DNA of 16,404 nt, taken from assembly GCA_001430745.1 (NCBI GenBank), contig KQ482062.1, positions 142,688 through 159,091 on the forward strand, written 5' to 3'. A program made the position numbers and the translations under genes. The stretch comes from Auxenochlorella pyrenoidosa. Its lineage: Eukaryota > Chlorophyta > Trebouxiophyceae > Chlorellales > Chlorellaceae. The notes below the pieces were generated by a model. The model was not told where the DNA came from and did not search any database. It was given only the letters and a program-made list of their open reading frames with translations. Below, piece after piece: positions 1 through 9,999 of the stretch (positions are counted from its first letter, which is position 1; every line of letters begins with the position of its first letter).

Positions 1-3000
1 CGACGACGGCGATGCACGCAACGCCTCTGCTGCACAGGGAACGTGGGCCGCTCTCCCCCGGACTATCCCTGGGCACCTAAGAGGCGCCCTCACAGCCCAG
101 CCCTGCCCAGCCCTCACCAGGGCGGTACACATGCACCGCGTTGTGGTAGCGCCCGTTGTAGCCGCCAAACGAGATCATGCAGCCCGCCATGGGCACCGGC
201 AGCAGCGACAGCCCCTCGCTTGCGATGGCCGACTCCACTGGGGTGTTGCCGACCAGCGTCCACTGCAGCAGGGGAGGACGGGGCAACCGGGGTGTGTGTG
301 TAGCAGGCAGGCAGGATACTGTCAGTGGCTACTCAAGAGCCGGTGCGTGAGCGGCGGTTGCAAGCGGGGGAGGCAACTGCAGCGGCGTGTTCCCCCCTCT
401 GGCAGCGCGCCACGACAGGCATAACCGAGCGCACCCACCCCCCGGCTCTGCACACCAGGCGCGCCCAGTGAGTGCCCCGCCCACCTGCACGGGGCCCGAC
501 CCCAACGGGCCCAGGTCCAGCGCATACATGTCTGCGCAGCCCGAGGTGTTGTTGCCGCCGCCCACGATGAACCAGGTGGTGCCCAGGATGGCGCCAGCAT
601 GGCCTGCAGGGGGGGTGTGGGTGGGTGGGTGGGGAGGGGGGTAGCCCACACGCAGGGCCGAGCTGTCAAGCTTCAATGGGTGGGCAGCGGCCGGGCGCGT
701 GGCTGCTCCAGGGAGCAAGGGGGGTCGGACTACGAGCGACCTGCGCCCGCGCGCCTCACCCGCGCGCGGCGGCGGCACCGGCCCCTCGAACGCCGGCTGG
801 CTCCACTCCATGGTGTGGGTGTCCAGGCAGTGCAGCTCGTTGTTGCAGTGCGCCACCGACCCGCCGCCGAAGATGAGCAGGTAACGGTCCCGGAAGACGG
901 CGGCGGCGTGCGCGGAGCGCGGGCCCGGCGGCGTGCCTGCGCGGTGGGCAGGGGGGAGGGGCATGGGTGGTACTAGCTGGGTGGGTCCAGACACCAGCGT
1001 CCAGACCACATGCTGGGGACAAGCAGGGGGCAGCAGCAGGTGCCGCACACGTCGCAAGCAGGGAGGCTGCCCTCCCCGCCCCCTCACCCTGCGTCTCTGG
1101 GCGGCTCCACTGCATGGCCTCCAGGTCCAGCACAAGCAGCTCGCCCAGCGGCCGCCGCATCACATCCTCTCCGCCAAAAATGAACAGCTTGCTGCCCACC
1201 AGGCAGCCCTGCAATCAAGGGCAGAGCCGCGACAGCCAAGGGAATGCTGCCGGTCAGAAGCCGTGCATACTGGAAAGCCTCCTGCAAAACAGATCACCGC
1301 CCGGACGTGCTTGCAGCCGTGCACCACTTCCCAGCGTGCTGGCCTGCGGCGCCTGGCAATGCGAAGGCATCGCCCGCCCACGCACCGAGTGGCCGCCGCG
1401 GGGCCTGGGCAGGTCATCCCCCTCCTCTGCCGTGCACTCGAGGGTGCTCCAGGTGCCCGCCTTGGCGTCCAGCAGCCGCACCGGCATCTCCGGCAGCGAC
1501 TCCTTGGCCTGCTGTGGTCCGTGGCAGCGCAGGGCACACCGGCCAGCCGTCACAATGAGTAACTGCTGCCCTCAAAGCTTGCTGGGGCATGCAGGGCTAT
1601 GGGAGGGCGACCGCCATTGCCCGCATGCCATACCATGCCAAGCGCAGCTGGCAATCCTGCAGGGCCGGCGCTCTCAGAACCCACTCGCTGCACTCTCGAC
1701 CTCAGCGCGCCACCCCGCCGTAAACCCCACACCTCCTCACCTTCATGTGGCCTCCCACCAGCACCACGTTCCCCTGCCAGGGCACCGCCACGTGGCCCGC
1801 GATCGCTGGCAGGCCTGGCGGCGGCGGCGGCACGGCGGCGCCCTCGGGGGCGCTGGATGCCGGCAGCGCCGCGCCGGCGGCGGCCTTGGAGGAGCCGCCG
1901 TGCACAAAGGCCTTCCACGTGAGGTTCTCCAGGTTCAGGGCCCAGGTGTCGCTCAGGTAGCGCCCGCCTGTGTGTGTGGGTGGGGGGGTGCCGGCAGGGT
2001 GGAGCCATGAGGGTACAGCACGATGCTGGAGTGGGGGATCTTTGATTGCGTGAGGATGCAGAGCAGGGCATCAGTCAGGGCACGTTGGCGGCGGTGAGCT
2101 CAAGGGCCCTGCGTGAACAGGGCCGGCGCTGGCTTCCTGCCATCCGCTTGCAGGCGGCCAGAAGGGGGGCACCAAGAAGACGCAGCTGCGTGTAGTGCAG
2201 CACCGCAAGCCCCACCGTAGTTGCCACCGATCACAAACAGCTCCGAGCCGATGAGTGCTGTGGCATGCTCGTAGCGCGGCGGCGGCCGCTTGTCACTGGA
2301 GATGTAGGGCGACACCCAGCTGCCCTCCACCACCACCTCTGCCACGGAGCGCGTCTTGGGCAGCGGGGCGGGCGGCGCTGCTGCTGCGGCGGGCGCGCCC
2401 GTGCCGCCCGTCCCGGCCGGCTGCTTTGGCGCCGTGCCGTTGGCTGCAGGGTGTGGCGGCTCGGCGGCCTCACTGTTGTCGTCGGCAGCGGCAGTGTGCT
2501 GCGCCCACCAGTTGGGCACCTCCTCCTCGAGCGTGCGTACATACAGGCGCATCGCCTCCACTGCAGCATAGAGCAGGGTAGGGTGGGGTGGGCGAGAGCA
2601 TGAGGGTGGAAGGCAGGTTGGTGGACACATGCCGGACCCTGGACAGAGGTCGCAGCTCCACTCCTGTCACCCTTGCAGTGGCGCATGCCTGCACCCCTTG
2701 CCGCTTTATGCAGCCAGCCCATGCTGCCACACTGGCCGCTGTGCTCATGCGCTGTCGGTTGTGCCCCCACCTGCCGCCATGTCGCCCAACTGCTTCCATG
2801 ACTGCCACTTGGCGTTGTTCACCACAGACCACCCCCAAGGCTTGGGCTCGTTGCAGGGCCCCTGCAGGCATGGAATGCATGGAGGCAAGAGACCAAAGCC
2901 AACTGGGTGCCTGCAGCCAGAGCAGGGCTCTGCCAGTACCATGGTCCCAGTGGGGACAGCACCTGCGCCATGCATCCTTCCGCCTGCGCGTCCGTGCCAT

Positions 3001-3676
3001 CATACATGCGCGCCTAGGCGCCTGCCTGTGAATCGTGCAAGCTGGAATGATCTGCCTGAACAGGCACAAAGTTGCCAAGCCTGTTGAACGCTGTTCCCCT
3101 GTGCAGCACCCACCACTGTGGCCTGCTGGTGAAGTGAGTACAACAGCAATTTGGACTCCTCTGACAGGGAACCTCCATCTGCAGGTTGACAGGGCATGGA
3201 GGAACGCCACCAGCCCGCCTTTAGCAAAGCAGCTGTGAGTCACACGACCCGGCACACTACGTGCAGGGGTGGCGGCGCGACCGTTCCGCCTATGTGAAGA
3301 CGCGGCCACGCCGCGGGCCGCCGTCGCGGCGCTTGCGACTTCTGCTCGGCTCCAACTCACGGCTGGAGACGTAGGAGCTGGCCTCGGTGAAGCGGTCAGG
3401 GTAGGAAAGCGGGCACGAGGACACAGGGCTTTTCACGTCCTCCTGCAGGCCAAGCGATACTTGCGCACGACATTTCAGCAGTTGAGTTGCCTGCTAGGGC
3501 ACTGAAGCAGGGTGGTGGGCGAGGGACAGTGCGATCCCGCTGCAGGCGCTCACCATTTCTCTCTCAACCGCGTCCAGGAGGCTCCGACCAAGGTGTGATC
3601 GCTGCCAGAAAGCCGATCGGCCGGGCCGCGGCAGGCCATTGTGCTGCCGCAGCGCACGTACCGCGCCGCAAGCCAT
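1..3676 (-). CDS. Acyl-CoA-binding protein with kelch repeats (class IV ACBP, ACBP4/5-like), 3' end outside window
   Basis: Twelve exons join in frame (transcript order): 3676-3554, 3442-3361, 3178-3114, 2861-2771, 2560-2216, 1967-1741, 1508-1386, 1208-1088, 936-760, 603-485, 262-118, 29-1; all introns are GT-AG. The first 549 codons are visible. Residues about 55-140 form an acyl-CoA-binding domain: YPDRF, LLYSLHQQATVGPCN, AKWQSWKQLG and EAMRLYV are seen. An Ala/Pro-rich linker (about 141-195) follows. The rest is kelch repeats with GG doublets (FVIGGNYGG, LFIFGGED, LLIFGGGS, FIVGGGNN, ISFGGYNG). Plant ACBPs of this layout are cytosolic carriers of long-chain acyl-CoA, and the kelch propeller is thought to bind partner proteins. 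The start at 3676 is the first ATG opening this frame; the last codon of exon 1 (3556-3554) is also ATG and would give a protein beginning MEDVK, so the first 40 residues are doubtful. The domain assignment is firm. Confidence 0.88.
3446..3553 (-). other. First intron of the ACBP-kelch gene
   Basis: The donor follows an ATG codon (ATG|GTGAGC) and the acceptor is CCTGCAG|GAG just before the sequence that leads into YPDRF (acceptor AG at 3444-3443). Both sides are in phase 0. The intron matters for the start: if the ATG at 3556-3554 is the true initiator, nearly all of exon 1 is 5' UTR. Confidence 0.55.
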
Positions 3677-3710
3677 ACAGCCTGACGCTGAGCCATACAG
3701 CCATACATGC
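3671..3710 (-). repeat. Direct repeat with clustered ATGs at the ACBP-kelch start
   Basis: On the minus strand the 10-mer CTGTATGGCT occurs twice, at 3700-3691 and 3680-3671, exactly 20 bases apart, and a related TGTATGG lies just upstream. This places ATGs at 3708, 3704, 3696 and 3676. Only the last opens the frame that joins to the acyl-CoA-binding domain; the other three are out of frame with it. If transcription starts upstream, they would act as upstream ATGs. Confidence 0.6.
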
Positions 3711-4435
3711 GCCCCCGGCTTCCTGAGCCCTCAATCGAGCCAACCCGGGCGCGGGCCTCTTACAGTCCTAATTCCAGAGGCATGCACAGAGGGGCGTAGA
3801 AGAGCGGAAGGGCGCCGCAGAGGGGGCGCCGATGTGCGGCGTGGTGAGCGCCGAGCGGCTCCTAGAGGTGACCCATGTCTCCTGGAGGCCAAGCAATTGG
3901 AGGGGCGTGAGAACGCGTGAAGGTTCCGCAGAGTTGGGATGCAAAGATGGGTAAGACAGGGTGCGAGAACAGAGCCATGCGGCTGGGGGGGGCAGCACTC
4001 TCAAAGAAGCGGTAAAGGCGCAAGGGGTCCAGGCTGGCGCAGGTGCACAGAGCCGCACATCAGTGCAGGCTGCTACGCCAGCATGCCCAGCTTGGCATCA
4101 AGCGGCGGGAACAAGAGCGTTGCGACAGGCGAGCAGGGATCGAGGAGCAGGGAGACGGGGACGCAAAAACCACAAGGGAGATGGGTCATGGCACACAGGG
4201 GCAGGACAGCGTGGCCAGGTTAGTAGCAGCATCAGCAAGGGGGCACACAAAACGGCAAGAAGGAAGGGGGAAGAGACTGGACCATGGGTCAGTGATACAA
4301 ATCCAGGGCCAGAGCCCCTGGAAGCAGTGCGGCGAGTGTAGAAACAGGTGTAAAGCTCGGCACGCGGGGGCTGCGCGCGAGCGGGCGGGGCTGAGGCAGC
4401 AGCCCAGCAGCGCGCGCATCCACCGCCGGCGGTGC
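3677..4435. other. Intergenic stretch: kinase 3' UTR and ACBP 5' region
   Basis: About 760 bases separate the kinase stop from the ACBP start; both genes run on the minus strand. Short open frames exist on both strands but none resembles a known family or shows a convincing splice pattern. A single UGUAA on the minus strand near the ACBP end suggests most of the stretch is kinase 3' UTR, leaving very little room for a separate ACBP promoter. Confidence 0.6.
3770..3774 (-). terminator. Putative polyadenylation signal (UGUAA) of the kinase gene
   Basis: The plus strand reads TTACA, so the minus-strand transcript carries UGUAA, the usual green-algal polyadenylation signal. It is the only copy in this orientation between the kinase stop (4436) and the ACBP start, about 660 bases after the stop. 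A five-base motif is weak evidence alone; position and uniqueness support it. Confidence 0.5.
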
Positions 4436-7400
4436 TCAGAGCTGCATTGATCCTGATGTGTATTCGCGTGTGAGCGACAGTTCTGCAGTCGACGGGTGGA
4501 GCGGGGGGTGGGGTTGCCCGCCATCAGCGCCCCTCCTTCGCACCAGGTTGTTTGCGGCTACTGCACACCCTGCCAGCCCCCCCCTGCTGAAATGCCGAAA
4601 TGGCCTCTGCCCGTGCCCTGGTGTCGCCCGGAGTGGTAGACACAGGGGCACACGCCAGCCCGGCGCCCCCCTCACCCTCCAGCAGGTCATCGGCCTCCTC
4701 CTCCGCCAGGATGTCGTCGGCCATCTCGTCGATGTTGTCGGCGTCGATGACGCGCAGGCTCTGCTGCGCCTCGCGCACCACGCCCACCACCTCGTCCTCG
4801 CTCTGCATTGCGGTGGGGGCCGGGTGGCTGGTGGGCTCAGGCAAGCAGGGAGCAACGCGAGGGCGGCCCAGCGGGGTGCGCCGCAAGGCAGCGCTGGTTA
4901 CGCGCCAAGTTATGTCATGGCGCGCGCATGCCAGCGTGCCACTTGCCAGCAGGCCAGCTGGCATGATCCGCCAGCAACGGCAGCAGGGAGGCAGGAGCTC
5001 TGCCCCTCTTGCTGCTGCCCCGCCCCCCTCACCTGTCGCGCCTTGCTGGGGTCTGCCTGGCTGCTGAGCAGCCCGGGCGGCATGCTGCGCTGGAACCAGG
5101 CGTGCCGCATGATGCCTGGGATGGAGATGCGCTGGGAGGGGTCCTTGACCAGCATGCGCCTGCAAGGGGGGATGGAACAACCAGCGCCAGGTGTGAACCC
5201 TTTCAAGGTGTAGGCCTGACACTCTTTGCGAGGCTTGCACGTCAGGCTGGTCAACCCTGCAGCTTAGGTGTGCGCCCGTCCTGGCACTGCCAGGGCGCTC
5301 CATCAAATGCAGGCGGGGGCCATGCAGCGCCCCGGTAGCCCCCGGGAGCTGGTCAGAACGCCCCCACCCTGGTGGAAGCGCAGCACAGGCCAGCAGGCGC
5401 TCACCCAAGCAGGTCTTGCAGCTCTGCTGACATGGTGTCTGGGATGGTGTACTCCACGCGTGCGATGCGGCTCAGCACGTTCTGCCCAGGGAGGAGGGCA
5501 CACGCAGCAGAGGGGCGGAGGTGGGCAGGCAGGGCGGGGCTTGCAAACAGCACGACGAGTCGGGGTGCCAGCCCCTCCTTGCAGACGAGTCAGGGAGCAG
5601 CCATGGCCAGCAAGGCGGGCAGCAACCAACAACGCGCGGCCGTCGCAGGCCCTGCCCCCTGCTGCAGCAGCCGACGCCAGCCGCGGCGCTGCCCACCCCA
5701 GTTGCCCACCCCAGGTGCGCACCTGCACCGCGGTGCGCGCATCCGCCGCGTCCTCGGGCCGCTCAAACGGGTACCGCCCCACGCACATCTTGTACAGCGC
5801 CACGCCCAGGGACCACACGTCCGCCTGGTGGCCGTGGCGCATGGTGTTGGAGAGCACCTCGGGGGCGGTGTAGGGCAGGCTGCCCAGCGCGGAGTTGGGG
5901 TCGCTGTTGATCTGCTCGCTCTTGCTGCAGGCCGGCGGGGCGCACGGCGGGCGGGGGCGCAAGCCACGCAAGCAAGCAAGTGAGCAGCGAGCCGCAGGTG
6001 TAGGGTGGCGGGCGTGTGCGCAGCCAGCTGCTGTGCGGCCTGCAGCAGCAGGCAGCACGTGGTGCGCCCGCCTGGCAAGCTGCTGCGCACAGTCTCTGCA
6101 GCCCGACAGACCTGCCCCTGCACCAGCGCAATAGAGGCACCACACACCGCCGGGCACCAGCCTGGCTGCTCGCCTGTACGTGAAGTCGTTGATTTTCAGC
6201 AGCGGCCGCGTCTTGTCCCCGGTCAGCAGCTTGTTGTTCAGGTTGAGCTCGCGGTTGTCCACGCCGATGGAGTGCAGGTAGGCCAGCCCCACCGTGAGCT
6301 GCTGGAAGAACCACCGCGCCTCGTCTTCTGCAGCAGGGCGGGCGGGGGGTGCCGCGGGGGCCGAAGGGCGGCAGGGCGCCGTGAGTGGGGCGGAAGGGAG
6401 GGAGGACACCGGCTGGGGGCCAGGGGGTGGCAGCAGGATACGTGGAACATGCAGGATGGCCGGCGCCGCCCCTGCCGGGAGGACAGCCCGCCTGCATGCC
6501 AGCGCCCCAGCCCAGCTTGCGCGCCTGCTTGTGGCAGAATGCAGGGCTACAGCCCGCCAGAATGCCCGCAAGAGCTCGCGCCAGCCCACCCCATCAGCTC
6601 GGCGCACCCCACCTGACAGCTGCTCCTTCGTCGTCACATATTCTAGGAGGTCGCCGCCGGGCGCGTACTCCAGCACAATGGCCAGGAAGCGCGGCGTGAG
6701 GAACACCTCTATGAGTTGCACGATGTTTGGATGGCCTGTGCACTTTCTGCACGGGGAGCGCGCCGGGGAGGGTCAGCACAGCCGCGTAGAAGGGGCCCAT
6801 CTTGTGAATAAAGCAGGGCTGCAACTGGGGGTCCGCCTGGGGAAGCTGTCTGTGTGCCACCATCGGAGGCTGAGCGGTGCCTTGGGTGACTGATGGTCTT
6901 CAAAATGGCTGCGAGGCGGCCACACCAGGCAGGCTGCATTCATGCTTCCACTGCCTGCTGCCTGCAGCTGTTCGCCTTGTCACTGCAGGCGATGATGCCC
7001 AGTGTTGTTGACGCTGCCCGTGGCTGTCTGCACAGGCTCATGATGAATCACAATTCGCCAGGACGCCCGGTTGCTGGGGCGTCCGGGCTGCCACTCTCCC
7101 CTGCTGGGTTCCAAGCAGCGCCAGCTGTGCATGCACCAGCTGGCCGCTCCCCCGCCCGCAGCATGTGCTGTCCTCCCCCTAAAAACAGGGTTTCTGCGCC
7201 CACCTGTGCACCAGCAGCTCGCTCTCCACGTGCTTGGACACTGCAGGTCCACGCTCTATCATCTTGATCACCACCTCCTGTTTACTGTCCTTGTTGCGCG
7301 CAAGGTACACCTGCCCCAGCGTGGTGCGGAAAAGCTCCCGCACAGGCTCATAGTACCTGCAGCGGGCCGAGGCCGGCAGGGCGGCCATGTGAGCGGGCAC

Positions 7401-7781
7401 GCGAGCGTGACCGGGCGGGCGGCGGGCGCGCGTGCGCCTGGCCTGCTGCTGGCACCGCGAGCAGGCCGGGGCGCCGCCCCGATGCCCTGCCGCATCCCGG
7501 CGCCCACCGGTGGCCCAGGAAGGGGCAGTCCACGAAGTCCACCGAAGAGCTCGCCTCCCCCTCCGCCCCTCCAGTGCTGGCGGTTTCCGCCGTGTTCCTG
7601 CAGGGTTTGGAACAGTGACAGCAGAGCTCGGAGCGCAGGCGCAGCCGCAGCAGCCGATCAACCCTGCAGGAACACCCACGAAGGGGGCTCACATGGAACT
7701 CGTGGCCGCCTCTACACTGTCCCCCGCTCCGGGAGCCGAGTGTTTGCTGCGGCCGCCAAGCACGCTCCGCAACTTGTGCAT
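4436..7781 (-). CDS. SnRK2-related protein kinase homologue, probable pseudokinase
   Basis: Ten exons give 399 residues: 7781-7693, 7597-7508, 7356-7204, 6746-6613, 6327-6174, 5924-5723, 5481-5405, 5159-5033, 4802-4676, 4482-4436. All junction phases agree. The kinase domain (about 61-330) follows plant SnRK2 closely: VVIKMIERG with the beta-3 Lys at about 91, alpha-C Glu at about 106, HPNIVQLIEVF, GGDLLEYV, EDEARWFFQQL, YSKSEQ, YTAPEVL, ADVWSLGVALYKM, YPFE, DPSQRISIPGIMRHAWF. A C-terminal QSEDEV segment resembles the SnRK2 box and an acidic tail follows. Key residues are altered: the Gly-rich loop is FRTTLG in place of GSGNFG, the catalytic loop is NRELNLNN in place of HRDLKLEN, and DFG is DFT. 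SnRK2 kinases act in osmotic and stress signalling; this copy may be a regulatory pseudokinase or a kinase with unusual chemistry. The 7781 ATG joins in phase across a 95-base intron. Intron 5 uses either a GC or a GT donor. Confidence 0.85.
5925..6173 (-). other. Probable GC-AG intron in the kinase gene
   Basis: Splicing from AG|GCGAGC (exon end 6174) to CTGCAG|C (exon start 5924) restores D-F-T-Y-S-K-S, matching the SnRK2 D-F-G-Y-S-K-S segment exactly in length. A GT donor six bases earlier (AC|GTACAG, exon end 6180) is also in frame but deletes the Tyr-Ser pair. Family conservation favours GC; transcript data would settle it. Confidence 0.6.
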
Positions 7782-8010
7782 AGGGCGCGGCAAGCGGGCC
7801 ACCGGGCCCTCCTTCTCTGTTCTGCTGCACTGTCGGGCGGAAGGACGGGCACTTTGCTGTTGGGCACCCGAGTCTAAGCTTGATCACCTCCTCAGAGGAG
7901 GGTCAAGAGGGCCTGGCTCAACAAGCGCAGCACGATGCTACTGCTCTGACTGCGCTTCCCCTTTTACGGCAATGCTGAATTGACACACCCTTTCTGCAGG
8001 CACCAGGAAA
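7782..8010. promoter_or_regulatory. Divergent (possibly bidirectional) promoter region, kinase and methyltransferase
   Basis: The kinase ATG (7781, minus) and methyltransferase ATG (8011, plus) face away from each other across about 229 bases, so both 5' UTRs and promoters must lie here or overlap the neighbouring gene. No TATA-like element is obvious. The main feature seen is a central palindrome at 7887-7901. Confidence 0.5.
7887..7901. promoter_or_regulatory. Perfect palindrome in the middle of the divergent promoter
   Basis: CCTCCTC, one A, then GAGGAGG: a perfect 7+7 inverted repeat. Its centre (7894) is within a few bases of the midpoint between the two start codons. Flanking TGATCA and GGTCA add imperfect symmetry. 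It could be a dimeric transcription-factor site serving both genes; this is inference from position and symmetry only. Confidence 0.4.
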
Positions 8011-9999
8011 ATGTCTCAGAGCGACAAGCCTCTGGCCACACACGAATTCGCCTTTGGTGGGCACACACTGCAGGTAGAGGGCTTTCCGATCCTCATGCGC
8101 CAGCGTGATGAATGCAGTAGCATAGGTGAATGCGTGCTCCACTGTCGACACCACAGGCATTGGCAGCGGCGGCAGTGGCCAAGCGCCGCTGGCAGCGCTG
8201 GTGTGGTTGCCTCACCGCCAAGCTCCGCCCAACATTGCGGTGCAGGTGGAGTGCCGCCGTCTGCCAGAAGAGGTGGCTCGCGTGACACAGACGCTGCAGC
8301 TGGATGTGGAGGAGCTGTTTGCCTCCCTGCTAGACTGGGACATTGGCAAGCCTGAGGCGGGGCCGGCGGCCGGCGGCAGCGGCACCACCGCTGCTGCTGA
8401 TCAGCAGCAGGAACAGGCATCGCACCTGCAGGAGCAGGGCGAATCGCAGCAGCAGCAGCAGCGGCAGCAGGGGCATGAGGATGCGCAGCAACAGCCAGAC
8501 TCGAAGAAGCTGTGCGGCAATGTGGCAGCTGACCAGCCAGACCTGATTGGCCTGGATGTGTGGCCCGCCTCCATCGCGCTCTGCCGCTTCCTGGCAGCCA
8601 CACCGGCGCTGGCCGCAGGCGCATCGGTCTGCGAGCTTGGTGCAGGTGCGCCAGTGCGGGGTTGCACGTGCCCTTGACAGCATGGCCGTTGGCGCCCCGA
8701 ATGCGTGGTCATGGCTGCAGGCCTGTGACGCGCGCTGCTTGTCTGGCAGTCGGCGCTCCCCATGCTGCCCTCTGTGTGTGAATGATTGACCGTGCACGCT
8801 GCAACGTCCGGTGGTTGGCGACTCGCTTTGGCGCTGGGCCCATGCCTCCAGCCCCCTGCTACCCGTGCAGGCATGGGGCTGCCCGGGCTGCTGTGCGCTA
8901 AGCTGGGTGCTGCCCACGTGTTGCTGACCGATTACGAGCCTGTGGTCGTTGACCAGATGCGCCGCAGCGCAGCGCGCAACGGCGTAGCACCCACGTGCAC
9001 CTTTCTGGCGCTCGACTGGTTTGACCATGCGCGGCAGCTGGCGCCGGCCCAGCGCGCAGCGTTTGACCTGCTGCTGCTGGCGGACGTCATCTACGCCGCC
9101 GCTGTGGTGGGCCCGCTGGTGGGCACGATGCGCGCGCTGCTGCGGCCAGGAGCAGGTGGGCTGCCCGATCGATCATGTGCGCTGCCCTGCTAGAGCCGCT
9201 GGGTGCTTGGCCTCGTCTTGGAGCAGCCAGCACCGGGTGCCCCAGCGGCATTCGGCACTCCTAGGTTGGTATTCGTCAGCCGGCCCAGATGATGCGTTTG
9301 CGCTTGGTTTCACGTTGCGTTACCAATCGTGGCACGAGCGCTGCCCTGCTGTGAAGTGCTCTGTGATGGCGATTGTCGCACCGGACAGCCTCGTGGCAGC
9401 GTTGGGATAAAGGGTGGATGTGCAGCGCCGCAGGGATGCTCAAAGTGAGCCTAGCAAGGCTGATGGTGCTGATGGTGTTGGGCACTCTTTTTCCTTGAAG
9501 CCAAGATGGTATGGATCTGCCGGAGTGCTCCTCCCTGCTCCTACCCCTCCCTGCCCATGCCGTGACGCAGGCGTGGCGCTTGTGGCGCACCGCATTCGCC
9601 GGCCCCTCATCTTCGACAGGGTGGACAAGATTGCGCGACTGCAGGTGGGGGCGGGGCTCCCATCTTAAGCGTTGTGGGCGCCACAAGTGGGGAGCAGTGT
9701 GGGTGCTAAGGCCTTGGTGCAGCTTGCCTAATGCGCAAAGCCCTGCCCACCACGCCACGCAGGAGCGAGACGAGATATTCGAAGACTTCAAGGCCGCCTG
9801 CCAGGCAGCGGGCCTGCGCCTGCGCTTCCTCAACGAATCCCCCGCAGCGCAGGCCGGGGAGGAGCCGCTGCTGCTGGCAATCAGCGAGAGCGAGGAGCAG
9901 CTGGAGCGTTTCCCGCTTGCACTTGCCGCGGCAGCAGAGGCTTGCAGCGGCAGCACAGCAGCGGCAGCGCCAAGCAGCGATGCAGGACCAGAATCATGA
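8011..9999 (+). CDS. SAM-dependent methyltransferase, Methyltransf_16 / METTL21-like
   Basis: Five exons: 8011-(8056, 8104 or 8125), 8157-8645, 8871-9155, 9571-9644, 9763-9999, giving 376, 392 or 399 residues. The family is seen from DVWPASIALCRFL, SAM-binding motif I ELGAGMGLPGL (split by intron 2), the acidic post-I TDYE, LDWFD, and the hallmark LADVIY (about residue 270), followed by VALVAHRIRRP and DEIFEDFKAACQAAGLRLRFL. Members mostly methylate lysines of chaperones, elongation factors and other proteins; no substrate can be named here. HEFAFGGHTLQVEG at the start resembles the N-terminal hairpin of the family. A Gln-rich insert encoded by CAG runs (about 8397-8510) separates it from the core, making this protein longer than usual. 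The three donors for intron 1 are all in phase with the same acceptor, so the N-terminal 40 residues are uncertain; the C-terminal half is firm. Confidence 0.85.
8397..8510 (+). repeat. CAG-rich tract coding a Gln-rich insert
   Basis: Interrupted CAG runs encode QQQEQ, QQQQQRQQ and DAQQQ in exon 2 of the methyltransferase, between the N-terminal hairpin and the SAM-binding core. Probably a flexible, length-variable loop. Confidence 0.8.

Noticed and set aside
967..2010. Plus-strand open frame of 347 codons
   Set aside because: Antisense to well-supported kelch exons; no recognisable domain. Long antisense frames are common in GC-rich DNA.
2470..3360. Minus-strand open frame of 296 codons
   Set aside because: It runs through three introns and reads the ACBP exons in the wrong frame or as intron; the spliced model explains the domain.
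3939..4450. Overlapping plus-strand open frames in the kinase 3' UTR
   Set aside because: No domain, unusual composition or splice pattern; likely chance frames.
5303..6721. Uninterrupted minus-strand frame of 472 codons in the kinase
   Set aside because: It contains real kinase exons but also translates introns between them; spliced joins give the continuous SnRK2 alignment.
7664..7692. Kinase first intron of 29 bases
   Set aside because: In phase and possible, but a better-sized 95-base intron (7598-7692) with the same donor and a better acceptor context gives an equally open frame.
9276..9410. Possible extra methyltransferase exon inside the 415-base intron
   Set aside because: The open frame there has no family resemblance, and exon 3 joins 9571 directly in phase with the expected protein sequence.
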